DNA of 64,000 nt from NCBI RefSeq assembly GCF_030164425.1, contig NZ_JASNJD010000016.1:1-64000 (forward strand). The letters are read 5' to 3'. This DNA comes from Pseudodonghicola flavimaris. Lineage in GTDB: Bacteria > Pseudomonadota > Alphaproteobacteria > Rhodobacterales > Rhodobacteraceae. A program made the translations under genes and the position numbers. The notes under the pieces were generated by a model. It saw nothing but the letters and a program-made list of their open reading frames with translations. It was not told where the DNA came from and did not search any database. Below are positions 27,419-36,301 of this stretch, piece by piece. How positions within the stretch are numbered: the first letter of the stretch is position 1; every line of letters starts with the position of its first letter.

Positions 27419-28354
27419 ATGAAGATCGCCTTTCAGATGGACCCGATCGGGGCCGTGGATATCAATGCCGACAGCACCTTCCGGCTGGCTGAAGAGGCCC
27501 AGGCGCGCGGGCATGAGCTGTTTTTCTACGGCCCGGATCAGCTGGCCTATCAGGAAGGCCGGATCACCGCGCGCGGCCAGGACATGACCGTGCAGCGGGT
27601 TGCCGGCACACCGGCGATCCTGGGCGAGGAACGCGAAGTCGATCTCGCCGATTACGATGTGGTCTGGCTGCGTCAGGACCCGCCCTTCGACATGCATTAC
27701 ATCACTTCGACGCATCTTCTGGATCGTCTGAAGCCCGATACGCTGGTGGTCAACGACCCGTTCTGGGTGCGCAACTACCCGGAAAAGCTGCTGGTTCTGA
27801 ACTTCCCGCAGCTGACGCCCCCGACCACCATCGCCCGTGACCTGCGCACCATCCGGGCGTTCAAGGAAAAGCATGGCGATGTCATTCTCAAGCCGCTTTA
27901 TGGCAATGGCGGCGCCGGGGTGTTCCGGCTGGATACCAACGACCGCAACCTGTCGTCGCTGCATGAGCTGTTCACCGGCTTCTCGCGTGAGCCGCTGATC
28001 GTGCAGAAATACCTGCCGGATGTGCGCAATGGCGACAAGCGGGTGATCCTGGTCGATGGCGAGCCGGTGGGCGCGATCAACCGGGTGCCGGCGGCGGGCG
28101 AGACGCGGTCGAACATGCACGTGGGCGGCCGTCCCGAGAAAGTCGGCCTGACCGAGCGCGATCTGGAAATCTGCGCCACCATCGGGCCGCTGCTGAAGGA
28201 AAAGGGCCAGATCTTTGTCGGCATCGACGTGATCGGCGATTATCTGACCGAGATCAACGTGACCTCTCCAACCGGCATCCAGGAACTGGAGCGGTTCGAC
28301 GGCACCAATGCGGCCGAGAAGATCTGGGAAGCGATCGAAGCCCGGGTTGGATGA
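27419..28354 (+). CDS. gshB: Glutathione synthetase
   Basis: A 311-residue ATP-grasp enzyme joining gamma-glutamylcysteine and glycine. Visible are the N-terminal [19 protein letters not shown], the ATP-binding [15 protein letters not shown], the [19 protein letters not shown] strand and the late [21 protein letters not shown]. Length is standard. CAGGGAGAG precedes the ATG at 27419; the longer frame upstream is a shadow of yraN. It is coupled by a four-base overlap to the hydrolase that follows. Confidence 0.95.
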   Translation: MKIAFQMDPIGAVDINADSTFRLAEEAQARGHELFFYGPDQLAYQEGRITARGQDMTVQRVAGTPAILGEEREVDLADYDVVWLRQDPPFDMHYITSTHLLDRLKPDTLVVNDPFWVRNYPEKLLVLNFPQLTPPTTIARDLRTIRAFKEKHGDVILKPLYGNGGAGVFRLDTNDRNLSSLHELFTGFSREPLIVQKYLPDVRNGDKRVILVDGEPVGAINRVPAAGETRSNMHVGGRPEKVGLTERDLEICATIGPLLKEKGQIFVGIDVIGDYLTEINVTSPTGIQELERFDGTNAAEKIWEAIEARVG

Positions 28355-29250
28355 GCTGGCAGGGCGCCGTCTTCAACCGCCTGCTGCGGCTGACGGAAAA
28401 GCCCTATCTGTCCCGGGCCGATGACCCGGAGGCGTTGCGCGCCCGGTTTTCCCGCCGGGCGCGTTTGTTTTTCCCGGTGCCGCGGCCGGTGCCGGTGACG
28501 GCGGTGCCGGGCGGGCTCTGGGTCGGCGGTGCGCCGGGGCCGGGGCCGGTGATCCTCTATTTCCACGGCGGCGCCTATGTCTTCGGAACCCCGGAGACGC
28601 ATATGGGCCTGTTGGCGCGGCTGAGCCAACTGGCTGCCCTGCCGGCGGTTCTGCCACGCTATCGGCTGGCGCCGGAACATCCGTTTCCCGCCGCGCTCGA
28701 CGATGCTCGCGCCGCCTATGAGGCGCTGCTGGCGCGCGGCGTGCCGGCCGGGCGGATCGTGCTGGGGGGCGACAGTGCCGGCGGTGGCCTGGCGCTGGCG
28801 CTTCTGGGCGACCTCTGCGCCCGCGGTGCACCGCGGCCGGCTGGCTGTTTCGCCTTCTCGCCGCTGACCGATCTGAGCTTCTCGGGCGACAGCCTGCGCG
28901 ACAATGCGGATCGCGATGTGATGCTGCCGGCGGCCCGCACCCGGGACCTGGCGGCAAGCTATCTGCAGGGCGCCGATCCCCGCGATCCCTGCGCCTCGCC
29001 GCTGTTCGCCGATTTCGCGGGGGCGGGGCCGGTCTGGCTGACCGTCGGCCGAACCGAGATCCTGCTGGACGATACCCGCCGGCTGGCAGCACGCCTCAGC
29101 GCCCAGGGAGTCGCGGTGGAGGCCGTCATCGCCGGCGATCTGCCGCATGTCTGGCCGTTCTCCTGGCGCTGGCTTCCGGAGGCGGAGATGACGCTGCAGG
29201 CCCTGGCCGGCTGGATCAGGACGACAGCTGTGCCGTCAGCCGGAAGCTGA
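28351..29250 (+). CDS. Alpha/beta hydrolase, HSL (GDSAG) family
   Basis: A 299-residue esterase-type hydrolase. The oxyanion motif HGGAYVFG near residue 71, the nucleophile elbow GDSAGG near residue 140 and the late LPHVWPF histidine form the expected triad. It belongs to the hormone-sensitive-lipase class of carboxylesterases, which act on small acyl esters or lactones. The start overlaps the gshB stop (ATGA), and its last 35 bases overlap the end of the convergent ComM-like gene. The physiological substrate is unknown. Confidence 0.86.
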   Translation: MSWQGAVFNRLLRLTEKPYLSRADDPEALRARFSRRARLFFPVPRPVPVTAVPGGLWVGGAPGPGPVILYFHGGAYVFGTPETHMGLLARLSQLAALPAVLPRYRLAPEHPFPAALDDARAAYEALLARGVPAGRIVLGGDSAGGGLALALLGDLCARGAPRPAGCFAFSPLTDLSFSGDSLRDNADRDVMLPAARTRDLAASYLQGADPRDPCASPLFADFAGAGPVWLTVGRTEILLDDTRRLAARLSAQGVAVEAVIAGDLPHVWPFSWRWLPEAEMTLQALAGWIRTTAVPSAGS

Positions 29251-30730
29251 GCGCCTCGGCCAGATGCGGCCGGCGCAGGGCGTCGGACCCGTCGAGATCG
29301 GCGATGGTGCGGGCCACCCGCAGGATGCGGTGATAGCCGCGGGCGGAGAGGCCGAACCGTTCCGCCGCCTGACCGAGCAGCGCCCGCCCCTCGGCATCCG
29401 GGGTGGCGATCTCCTCCAGCAGGCGACCTTCGGCGTCGGCGTTCTGCCGCGCGGTGGGGTGGGCGTCGAACCGCGCACTCTGCCGGGCGCGGGCGCGGGC
29501 CACCCGTTCGGCGACGGTGGCCGAGGGCTCCCCCGTCGCTGGCAGGTCGAGGTCGGTGAAGGCGACCGGGGGCACTTCGACCCGCAGGTCGAAACGGTCC
29601 ATCAGCGGGCCGGAGATGCGGCCGAGGTAATCGGCGCCGCATTGCGGCACTCGGGCGCAGGCGCGGGCGGGGTCGGAGAGATAGCCGCATTTGCAGGGGT
29701 TGGCGGCGGCCACCAGCAGGAAGCGGCAGGGATAGGTCACATGGGCATTGGCGCGGGCCACCATCACCTCGCCGGTCTCGACCGGCTGACGCAGGGTCTC
29801 CAGCACGGTGCGCGAAAACTCCGGGAATTCGTCCATGAAGAGGACACCGTTGTGCGCCAGGCTGATTTCGCCGGGCCGGGCGCCGCGGCCACCGCCGACG
29901 ATGGCGGCCATCGAGGCGGTGTGATGGGGTTCGCGAAACGGGCGGGCGCGGCTGATGCCGCCCTCCTCCAGCACTCCGCAGAGCGACTGGATCATCGAGG
30001 TTTCCAGCGCCTCCGCCGGGGTGAGAGGGGGCAGCAGCCCGGGCAGGCGAGCGGCGAGCATGGATTTGCCGGACCCGGGCGTGCCGACCAGCATCAGGTG
30101 ATGGCGGCCGGCGGCGGCGATCTCCAGCGCCCGCTTGGCGCGTTCCTGGCCTTTGACATCGGCGAGGTCACGGTCGCCGGGCGGCGCGATCACCTCGCCG
30201 GGTTCGGCCGGATCGAGCGCCGCCTGGCCGGTGGCATGGCGGATCACCGCGCCGAGGTCGGCGGCACCGATCACCTGGCACTGGCCGACCCAGGCGGCCT
30301 CCGGTCCGCAGGCGGCGGGGCAGATCAGGCTGCGGTCCTCCTCGGCCGCGGTCATCGCCGCCGGCAGGGCCCCCGGCACCGCGATCAACCGGCCGTCGAG
30401 CGACAGCTCTCCCAGGGCGACGGCGGTGGCCACCGCATCCTCCGGCAGGATGCCGATGGCGGCGAGCAGCGCCAGCGCGATCGGCAGGTCGAAATGGCTG
30501 CCCTCCTTCGGCAGATCGGCAGGCGACAGGTTGATGGTGATGCGCTTGGCGGGCAGCGCGATGGCCAGGGCGCTCAGCGCGCTGCGCACCCGGTCGCGCG
30601 CCTCCGAGACCGCCTTGTCGGGCAGCCCGACGATGGAAAACCCCGGCAGCCCGGCGGTGACGGCGCATTGCACCTCGACCAGCCGGGCGTCGATGCCCTG
30701 AAAGGCGACCGTATAGGCGCGTGCGACCAT
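29216..30730 (-). CDS. ComM/YifB family magnesium-chelatase-like AAA+ ATPase
   Basis: A 504-residue protein with an N-terminal Lon-protease-like domain (GLPGFSIVGLPDKAVSEARDRVRSAL) and a Mg-chelatase ChlI-type AAA core: Walker A GTPGSGKS near residue 222 and Walker B VLFMDEFPEF. It also has a zinc-like pattern (NPCKCGYLSDP then ARACARVPQCGADY). In competent bacteria ComM is a branch-migration helicase in transformation. The ATG at 30730 gives the conserved MVARAYTVAFQGI start. Confidence 0.9.
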   Translation of the reverse strand: MVARAYTVAFQGIDARLVEVQCAVTAGLPGFSIVGLPDKAVSEARDRVRSALSALAIALPAKRITINLSPADLPKEGSHFDLPIALALLAAIGILPEDAVATAVALGELSLDGRLIAVPGALPAAMTAAEEDRSLICPAACGPEAAWVGQCQVIGAADLGAVIRHATGQAALDPAEPGEVIAPPGDRDLADVKGQERAKRALEIAAAGRHHLMLVGTPGSGKSMLAARLPGLLPPLTPAEALETSMIQSLCGVLEEGGISRARPFREPHHTASMAAIVGGGRGARPGEISLAHNGVLFMDEFPEFSRTVLETLRQPVETGEVMVARANAHVTYPCRFLLVAAANPCKCGYLSDPARACARVPQCGADYLGRISGPLMDRFDLRVEVPPVAFTDLDLPATGEPSATVAERVARARARQSARFDAHPTARQNADAEGRLLEEIATPDAEGRALLGQAAERFGLSARGYHRILRVARTIADLDGSDALRRPHLAEALSFRLTAQLSS

Positions 30731-30790
30731 GGGACGTCCTGCGATTGGGGTCCCTATCGCTAGCGTCAAGGTGGTTTAGGAAGTGTTAAC

Positions 30791-30840
30791 GGCGCCGCGG
30801 GGGCGCCGTCGGGATGTGAGTATTTGGGCAGAGAAGAAGG
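30791..30840 (+). repeat. Dispersed intergenic repeat, copy B
   Basis: A GGCGCC-GCGGG-GGCGCC hairpin (30791-30807) is followed by the core GAGTATTTGGGCAGAGAAG. It lies between the ComM-like gene start and the end of the GST gene. Confidence 0.7.
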
Positions 30841-30841
30841 C

Positions 30842-31528
30842 TCAGGCCGGGACCGGCCAGGCACGCGTCGGCAGCGGGTTGGGGTAGGGCAGGGGATCGT
30901 AGCTGACCTTGAGGCCTTCGGCCCGCCAGGCGCGCACCGCCGGATCGGAGAGCAGCGCCAGCGCGTAGCTGCGGGCCTCCGGGCTGACCGGCAGGTCGTA
31001 GCCGATGATGCGGGCGGCGACGGGGGTGTAGAAGACATCGGCGAGGCTGTAGGCACCGAAGAGCCAGCCTTCGGTGGCGCCGGACAGGCTGCGGGCATGG
31101 GCCCAGAGGGTTTCCAGCCGGTCCAGATCGGCGCGCACCGCGTCAGAGGGGGTGAAGCCGTCGTAGCAGTGCAGCAGCTGCATCGGGCAGGCGCTGCGCA
31201 GGGCGGTGAAGCCGGTCGCCATCTCTGCCACCAGCCAGCGGGCAGTGGCGCGCAGGGCGGGATCGGCGGGCCAGTGGCCGGCTTCGGGGTGGCGTTCGGC
31301 CAGGGTTTCGCCGATGGCGAGGCTTTCGCCCACCACCGTGCCCTCGGGCGTGCGCAGCACCGGCACCAGCCGCGCCGGGGCGAGGGCGGCCAGATCCGCG
31401 GCCATTGTCCCGCTGTAGAGACCCACCATATGGAGCCGGCTGGAGAGGCCGAAGTTCTCGAGCATCAGCCAGCCGCGCAACGACCAGCTGGAAAAGCTCC
31501 GGTCGGCGATAAAGAGATCGTATGTCAT
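30842..31528 (-). CDS. Glutathione S-transferase
   Basis: A 228-residue GST-fold protein with the thioredoxin-like N-terminal domain. SFSSWSLRGWLML holds the probable catalytic serines, LVPVLRTPEGTVVGESLAIGETLAE shows the cis-Pro and the glutathione-binding Glu-Ser pair, and the rest is a helical C-terminal domain. It resembles the zeta or YfcF-like classes, but the substrate cannot be assigned. It stands alone, with a repeat copy beyond its stop. Confidence 0.85.
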   Translation of the reverse strand: MTYDLFIADRSFSSWSLRGWLMLENFGLSSRLHMVGLYSGTMAADLAALAPARLVPVLRTPEGTVVGESLAIGETLAERHPEAGHWPADPALRATARWLVAEMATGFTALRSACPMQLLHCYDGFTPSDAVRADLDRLETLWAHARSLSGATEGWLFGAYSLADVFYTPVAARIIGYDLPVSPEARSYALALLSDPAVRAWRAEGLKVSYDPLPYPNPLPTRAWPVPA

Positions 31529-31634
31529 GGGCCGAGCCTAGACCGGCGGGCCGGCGCGGTGGAAACGACATTTCGTGACGGCGGGGCTCACCGGTGATGA
31601 TGGATCGGTCGCCGGGCCGATGTCAGTGCCTGTC

Positions 31635-32213
31635 TCAGGGCCGGTGGTTGATCCGCCCGAGCGACCAGCCGCCGGGGCCGTGGCTGAGTTCGGTCAGCGA
31701 CAGATTGTCGATCTTCTGTCCGAAGGCCTCGGCCGCGCCGATGCCCCGCGCCCGCTGGATCTGGCTGAGGATCAGGCCGAAATGCGCCACCACCACGAGA
31801 TCGCCGCCCGGATGGCGGGCGATCAGCGCGTCGATGGCGGCATCGGCGCGGGCCCGCAGCGCGTTCCAGCTTTCACCGCCGGGCGGGCTGATCTCTCCCG
31901 GGGTTTCCCAGAAGGCGCGGATACGGCGGGGTTCCTCGGCCTCGACCTCGGCGAAGCCGCGCATCTCCCAGCCGCCGAAATTGATCTCGCGCAGGCGGGG
32001 ATCGTGGGGCAGGCGAGGGCGGTCGTGCTGGATCGCGTCGGCGGTGGTGACCGCGCGGGAGAGGTCGGATGAGATCACCGGCGCCGCCGCCGGCAGTTCA
32101 GCGGTCAGCCGTGCCAGCGCCGCGGTGTCGGAGAGATCGGCGGGCAGGTCGGTCCAGCCGACCATGGCCCGGGCATGGGTCGGCCCGTGGCGGATCAGGT
32201 GCAGGCGGGTCAT
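31635..32213 (-). CDS. Histidine phosphatase, probable alpha-ribazole phosphatase
   Basis: A 192-residue phosphoglycerate-mutase-fold enzyme. It has the RHG motif in HLIRHGPTHARAM, the REINFGGWEMRGF segment and the second catalytic histidine in VVVAHFGL. Overlap by four bases with the cobinamide kinase gene suggests a CobC-type role, dephosphorylating alpha-ribazole-5'-phosphate in B12 assembly. The assignment rests on context; family members act on many phosphoesters. B12 supply matters here because Ecm needs adenosylcobalamin. Confidence 0.72.
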   Translation of the reverse strand: MTRLHLIRHGPTHARAMVGWTDLPADLSDTAALARLTAELPAAAPVISSDLSRAVTTADAIQHDRPRLPHDPRLREINFGGWEMRGFAEVEAEEPRRIRAFWETPGEISPPGGESWNALRARADAAIDALIARHPGGDLVVVAHFGLILSQIQRARGIGAAEAFGQKIDNLSLTELSHGPGGWSLGRINHRP

Positions 32214-32731
32214 GGCAGCCGCCCCTTCAGCACGTTGGGCAGGCCGGCGATCACCTGCACCGCCAGATCGGCCTCCCGCGCGAGGGCGATGTTCAGCCGC
32301 CCCTGCGCCTCGCGGAACCGGCGGCTCAGCGCATCGGCGGGGACGATGCCCTGGCCGATCTCGTTGCTGACCAAGATCACCGGCGCCCGGCAGGCGGTGA
32401 GCGCGGCGATCAGCAGGGTCTGCGCGTCGTCGAGATCGCGTTCCGCCATCATCTGATTGCCGAGCCAGAGTGTCGCGCAATCGAACAGGCACACGCAATC
32501 GTGATCCAGGCCCGCCAGCACCGGTCCGACATCGAGCGGTTCCTCATGGGTCACCCAATCGGCGCCGCGGCGGCCTCTATGTCGTTCGATTTTATCACGC
32601 ATTTCGCGATCAACAGGCTGTGAGGTGGCCAGGTAATGCTTTGCCAGACCGGCCGTTTCGGTCAACCTTTCGGCGAATTCCGATTTGCCCGAGGCGGCAC
32701 CGCCGAGTATGAATGTGAGTCTAGGAAACAT
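32210..32731 (-). CDS. cobU: Bifunctional adenosylcobinamide kinase/guanylyltransferase
   Basis: A 173-residue enzyme that phosphorylates adenosylcobinamide and adds GMP in cobalamin assembly (also called CobP). Walker A reads LGGAASGKSEFAERL at residues 9-23. ATSQPVDREMRDKIERHRGRR holds the nucleotide-accepting histidine, followed by LFDCATLWLGN and VSNEIGQGIVP. Length fits the family. It is divergent from rpoH and coupled to the phosphatase. Confidence 0.93.
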   Translation of the reverse strand: MFPRLTFILGGAASGKSEFAERLTETAGLAKHYLATSQPVDREMRDKIERHRGRRGADWVTHEEPLDVGPVLAGLDHDCVCLFDCATLWLGNQMMAERDLDDAQTLLIAALTACRAPVILVSNEIGQGIVPADALSRRFREAQGRLNIALAREADLAVQVIAGLPNVLKGRLP

Positions 32732-32839
32732 CTTTCGTCCTCATCGCGATCCGCGCCCCTGTCCGGGCCGCAGGGGTAGCATGCTGAGAGGGTAACGCAA
32801 GATTCGCCGCCACAGACCTGCAAGGGGAAGGGGGACGAC

Positions 32840-33718
32840 ATGGCACTCGATCTGACTGAAGATACCTCACTGTCTCGCCGCGCTATGAAGGCCGAGCTCC
32901 TCGACGCCGAGACCGAGCTGGCGCTGGCCTATGCCTGGCGCGACCAGCGGGACGAAGCCGCGCTGCACCGGCTGATCACCGCCTATATGCGGCTGGCGAT
33001 TTCCATGGCGTCGAAATACCGCCGCTATGGTGCGCCGATGAACGACCTGATCCAGGAGGCTGGTCTGGGCCTGATGAAGGCCGCCGACAAGTTCGACCCC
33101 GACCGGGGCGTCCGGTTTTCGACCTATGCGGTCTGGTGGATCAAGGCCTCGATCCAGGACTACGTGATGCGCAACTGGTCGATGGTGCGCACCGGCTCGA
33201 CCTCGTCGCAGAAATCGCTGTTCTTCAACATGCGCCGGGTGCAGGCCAAGCTGGAGCGGGAGGCGAGCGCCGAGGGCGCCGAGCTGGACCGGCATCAGCT
33301 GCATCAGATGATCGCCAGCGAGATTGGCGTGCCGCTGCGGGATGTGGAGATGATGGACGGGCGGCTGTCGGGCAGCGATTTCTCGCTGAACGCGGTGCAG
33401 TCGGCGGACGAGGATGGCCGCGAATGGATCGATACGCTGGAAGACGATGGCGCCCAGACCTCGGAGATCGTCGAGGAGACGCTGGACAACGCCCAGTTGC
33501 GGGACTGGCTGGTGCAGGCGATGTCGGTGCTGAGCGCGCGGGAACAGCTGATCGTGCGGGAACGCAAGCTGCGGGCGGAGCCGCGCACGCTGGAAAGCCT
33601 CGGTCAGGAGCTGGGTCTGTCGAAGGAACGGGTGCGGCAGTTGGAAGCGGCGGCGTTCCAGAAGATGCGCAAGAGCCTTGAGGCGCAGTCGGAAGAGGTG
33701 CAGAACTTCCTGTCATGA
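32840..33718 (+). CDS. RNA polymerase sigma-32 factor, RpoHII type
   Basis: A 292-residue group 3 sigma factor. Region 2 shows LIQEAGLGLMKAADKFDP and STYAVWWIKASIQDYVMRNW; the RpoH box appears as QKSLFFNMRR; and region 4 ends with LGLSKERVRQLEAAAFQKM. The MALDL start and AELLDAETE segment match the RpoHII branch of Rhodobacterales, which serves singlet-oxygen and oxidative stress as well as heat. The ATG follows a purine-rich GGGGAAGGGGGA. Four bases are shared with the following chaN-like gene. Confidence 0.92.
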   Translation: MALDLTEDTSLSRRAMKAELLDAETELALAYAWRDQRDEAALHRLITAYMRLAISMASKYRRYGAPMNDLIQEAGLGLMKAADKFDPDRGVRFSTYAVWWIKASIQDYVMRNWSMVRTGSTSSQKSLFFNMRRVQAKLEREASAEGAELDRHQLHQMIASEIGVPLRDVEMMDGRLSGSDFSLNAVQSADEDGREWIDTLEDDGAQTSEIVEETLDNAQLRDWLVQAMSVLSAREQLIVRERKLRAEPRTLESLGQELGLSKERVRQLEAAAFQKMRKSLEAQSEEVQNFLS

Positions 33719-34527
33719 AGGAAGCTCTGATCGGTCTCGCCCTGTCCCTGTCGTTTGCCCTGCCGCTGGCGGCCGCGCCGCTGCCGGCGGAGGTGGTGGC
33801 GCCGATGCGCGCCGCCGACGTGGTGATGCTGGGCGAAATCCATGACAATCCGGCGCATCATCTGATACAGGCGGAGGCCTTGGCGGCCCTCGCCCCCCGG
33901 GCGGTGGTCTGGGAGATGATGACCGCCGAGACCGCGGCGCAGGTGACTGCCGAGGTGATCGACGATCCCGACCGGCTGGCAGAGGTCACCGGCTGGGACG
34001 ACAGCGGCTGGCCGCCGCTGGCGGAGTATCTGCCGGTGTTCCGCGCCGCCCGGGGGGCGCGGAACTATGGCGCGCTGGTGCCGCGCGCTGCCGTCGGTAC
34101 GGTGATGGCCGAAGGGCTGTCGGCCAGCTTCGGGCCTGAGGCGACAGAGTTCGGCCTGACCGACCCGCTGCCCGAGGCGGAACAGGTCGCGCGGGAGGCT
34201 GATCAGCAGGCGGCCCATTGCAACGCCATGCCGGCGGACAAGCTGTGGATGCTGGTCGATATCCAGCGGCTGCGCGATGCCACCCTGGCCCGGACGGTGC
34301 TGCACGCGCTGGAGCAGACCGGCGGCCCGGTGGCGGTGATCACCGGCAATGGCCATGCCCGCGCCGATCGCGGCGTGCCGGTCTATCTGCGGCGGGCCGC
34401 GCCGGGTCTCGGGCTCTTCGCTCTGGGCCAGTCGGAGGCGGGGCAGCTGGCCGGGACCTTCGACGCGGTGATCGACGCGCCGGAGGTGGCACGCCCCGAT
34501 CCCTGCGCCGCCTTCGCCAAGCCCTGA
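33715..34527 (+). CDS. ChaN family haem-binding-like protein (DUF399)
   Basis: A 270-residue exported protein. A signal peptide (LIGLALSLSFALPLAAA) is followed by the ChaN/Tiki fold with VVMLGEIHDNPAHHLIQ near residue 40 and VITGNGHARADRGVPVYL near residue 205. ChaN of Campylobacter binds haem; the conserved EIHDN and GNGH motifs here fit the same superfamily. No lipobox cysteine is seen. Start overlap with the sigma-factor stop ties it to the stress regulon. The actual ligand is unproven. Confidence 0.78.
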   Translation: MKEALIGLALSLSFALPLAAAPLPAEVVAPMRAADVVMLGEIHDNPAHHLIQAEALAALAPRAVVWEMMTAETAAQVTAEVIDDPDRLAEVTGWDDSGWPPLAEYLPVFRAARGARNYGALVPRAAVGTVMAEGLSASFGPEATEFGLTDPLPEAEQVAREADQQAAHCNAMPADKLWMLVDIQRLRDATLARTVLHALEQTGGPVAVITGNGHARADRGVPVYLRRAAPGLGLFALGQSEAGQLAGTFDAVIDAPEVARPDPCAAFAKP

Positions 34528-34629
34528 GCGGGCAATCTCCGCTGGCGCTTCGTCCGCCGCTTGCCTAGGGTCCCGGGCAGGCCGGCCATCGGGTGGGTGG
34601 CTGCCGAAAGACTGGAGGATCGAGAGCCG

Positions 34630-35826
34630 ATGCTGGCCGGAAAACGCATTCTGTTGATCGTCGGGGGCGGCATCGCCGCCTATAAATCGCTGGAGCTGAT
34701 CCGCCGCCTGCAGGAGCGCGGCGCAAGCGTCACCCCGGTGCTGACCGCCGCCGGCGCCGAATTCGTGACGCCGCTGTCGGTCTCGGCGCTGGCCGGGCAG
34801 AAGGTCTATCGCGAGCTCTTCGATCTGACCGAAGAGGCGGAGATGGGCCATATCCAGCTGTCGCGCAGCGCCGATCTGGTCGTGGTGGCACCGGCGACCG
34901 CCGATCTGATGGCGAAGATGGCGCAGGGGCTGGCGAACGATCTGGCCTCGACCCTGCTGCTGGCGACGGATACGCCGGTGCTGCTGGCGCCGGCGATGAA
35001 TGTGCGGATGTGGGATCACCCGGCGACCCGCCGTAACGTGGCACAGCTCAGGGCCGACGGTGTGGCCTTCGTCGGCCCGAACGAAGGCGGCATGGCCTGC
35101 GGCGAATTCGGCCCCGGCCGGATGGCCGAACCGCTGGAGATCGTCGCTGCCATCGACACCGCGCTGAGCGACGGGCCGCTGACCGGCAAGCGCATTCTGG
35201 TAACCTCCGGCCCGACCCATGAACCCATCGACCCGGTGCGTTATATCGCCAACCGTTCCTCTGGCGCGCAGGGCACCGCGATCGCCGCGGCGCTGGCCGC
35301 GCTCGGGGCGCATGTGGTCTTCGTCACCGGCCCGGCGGACGTGCCGCCCCCCGCCGGGGTCGAGGTGGTCGCGGTGGAAAGCGCGCGGGATATGCTGGCG
35401 GCGGTCGAGGCGGCGCTGCCCGCCGATGCCGGCGTTTTCGTCGCCGCCGTTGCCGACTGGCGGGTGGCGAGCGCCTCGGATCAGAAGCTGAAGAAGAGCC
35501 GTGACGGTCTGCCGGTGCTCGAATTCGCGGAGAACCCCGACATCCTCAAGACCGTGTCGCATTTGACCGAAGGCCGCCCCGGGCTGGTGGTGGGCTTCGC
35601 CGCCGAGACCGACAACGTGCTGGAACACGCCACCGCCAAGCGGCTGCGCAAGGGCTGCGACTGGATCGTCGCCAATGACGTGAGCCATGCCACCGGTATC
35701 ATGGGCGGCAGCGAGAACGCGGTGACCCTGATCACCGGCGACGGGGCGGAAGACTGGCCGCGCATGGGAAAGGCTGAGGTGGCAGACCGTCTGGCCCACC
35801 GCATCGCCGCCGCGCTGGCTGATTGA
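34630..35826 (+). CDS. coaBC: Phosphopantothenoylcysteine decarboxylase/synthase
   Basis: A 398-residue fusion enzyme of coenzyme A synthesis. The N-terminal flavin-dependent CoaC domain has [17 protein letters not shown], the APAMNVRMW substrate motif and the catalytic Cys in [13 protein letters not shown]. The CoaB domain begins at [26 protein letters not shown] and has the AAVADWR and KLKK segments. The ATG at 34630 is chosen since family homology begins with [13 protein letters not shown]. It starts a unit with dut and the moeB-like gene. Confidence 0.94.
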   Translation: MLAGKRILLIVGGGIAAYKSLELIRRLQERGASVTPVLTAAGAEFVTPLSVSALAGQKVYRELFDLTEEAEMGHIQLSRSADLVVVAPATADLMAKMAQGLANDLASTLLLATDTPVLLAPAMNVRMWDHPATRRNVAQLRADGVAFVGPNEGGMACGEFGPGRMAEPLEIVAAIDTALSDGPLTGKRILVTSGPTHEPIDPVRYIANRSSGAQGTAIAAALAALGAHVVFVTGPADVPPPAGVEVVAVESARDMLAAVEAALPADAGVFVAAVADWRVASASDQKLKKSRDGLPVLEFAENPDILKTVSHLTEGRPGLVVGFAAETDNVLEHATAKRLRKGCDWIVANDVSHATGIMGGSENAVTLITGDGAEDWPRMGKAEVADRLAHRIAAALAD

Positions 35827-35845
35827 GACGAAAGGACGAAGATCA

Positions 35846-36301
35846 ATGGTTGCGATCCGGCTGATCCACGATGAGGGCGCCGACCGGCAGGTGCCGCTGC
35901 CGGCCTATGAAACCGCCGGTGCCGCCGGTGCCGATCTGCGCGCGAACCTTCCCGACCGGGGCGAGGTGGAGCTGGCACCCGGCGCCCGGGCGCTGATCCC
36001 CACCGGCCTGAGGATCGAGATCCCCGATGGCTATGAGGTGCAGATCCGGCCGCGCTCCGGTCTGGCGCTGAAACACGGCATCACCCTGCCGAACACGCCC
36101 GGCACCATCGACAGCGATTATCGCGGCCCGCTTGGCGTCATCGTGATGAACGCCGGCAGCGAGAGCTTCACCGTCACCCACGGCGACCGCATCGCCCAGA
36201 TGGTGGTGGCCCCGGTGGTGCAGGCGCGGTTCGAGCTGGCGGACGACCTGAGCGAGACCGACCGCGGCAGCGGCGGCTTCGGATCCACCGGGCGGCGTTG
36301 A
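35846..36301 (+). CDS. dut: Deoxyuridine 5'-triphosphate nucleotidohydrolase
   Basis: A 151-residue trimeric dUTPase converting dUTP to dUMP and keeping uracil out of DNA. All five family motifs are seen in order: [40 protein letters not shown] and the C-terminal [10 protein letters not shown]. coaBC is 19 bases upstream, and coaBC-dut is a conserved pair. Its stop codon shares one base with the ATG of the next gene. Confidence 0.96.
   Translation: MVAIRLIHDEGADRQVPLPAYETAGAAGADLRANLPDRGEVELAPGARALIPTGLRIEIPDGYEVQIRPRSGLALKHGITLPNTPGTIDSDYRGPLGVIVMNAGSESFTVTHGDRIAQMVVAPVVQARFELADDLSETDRGSGGFGSTGRR

Noticed and set aside
33604-35799. A 731-residue minus-strand frame
   Set aside because: It is antisense to rpoH, the chaN-like gene and coaBC, which all have firm motif support.
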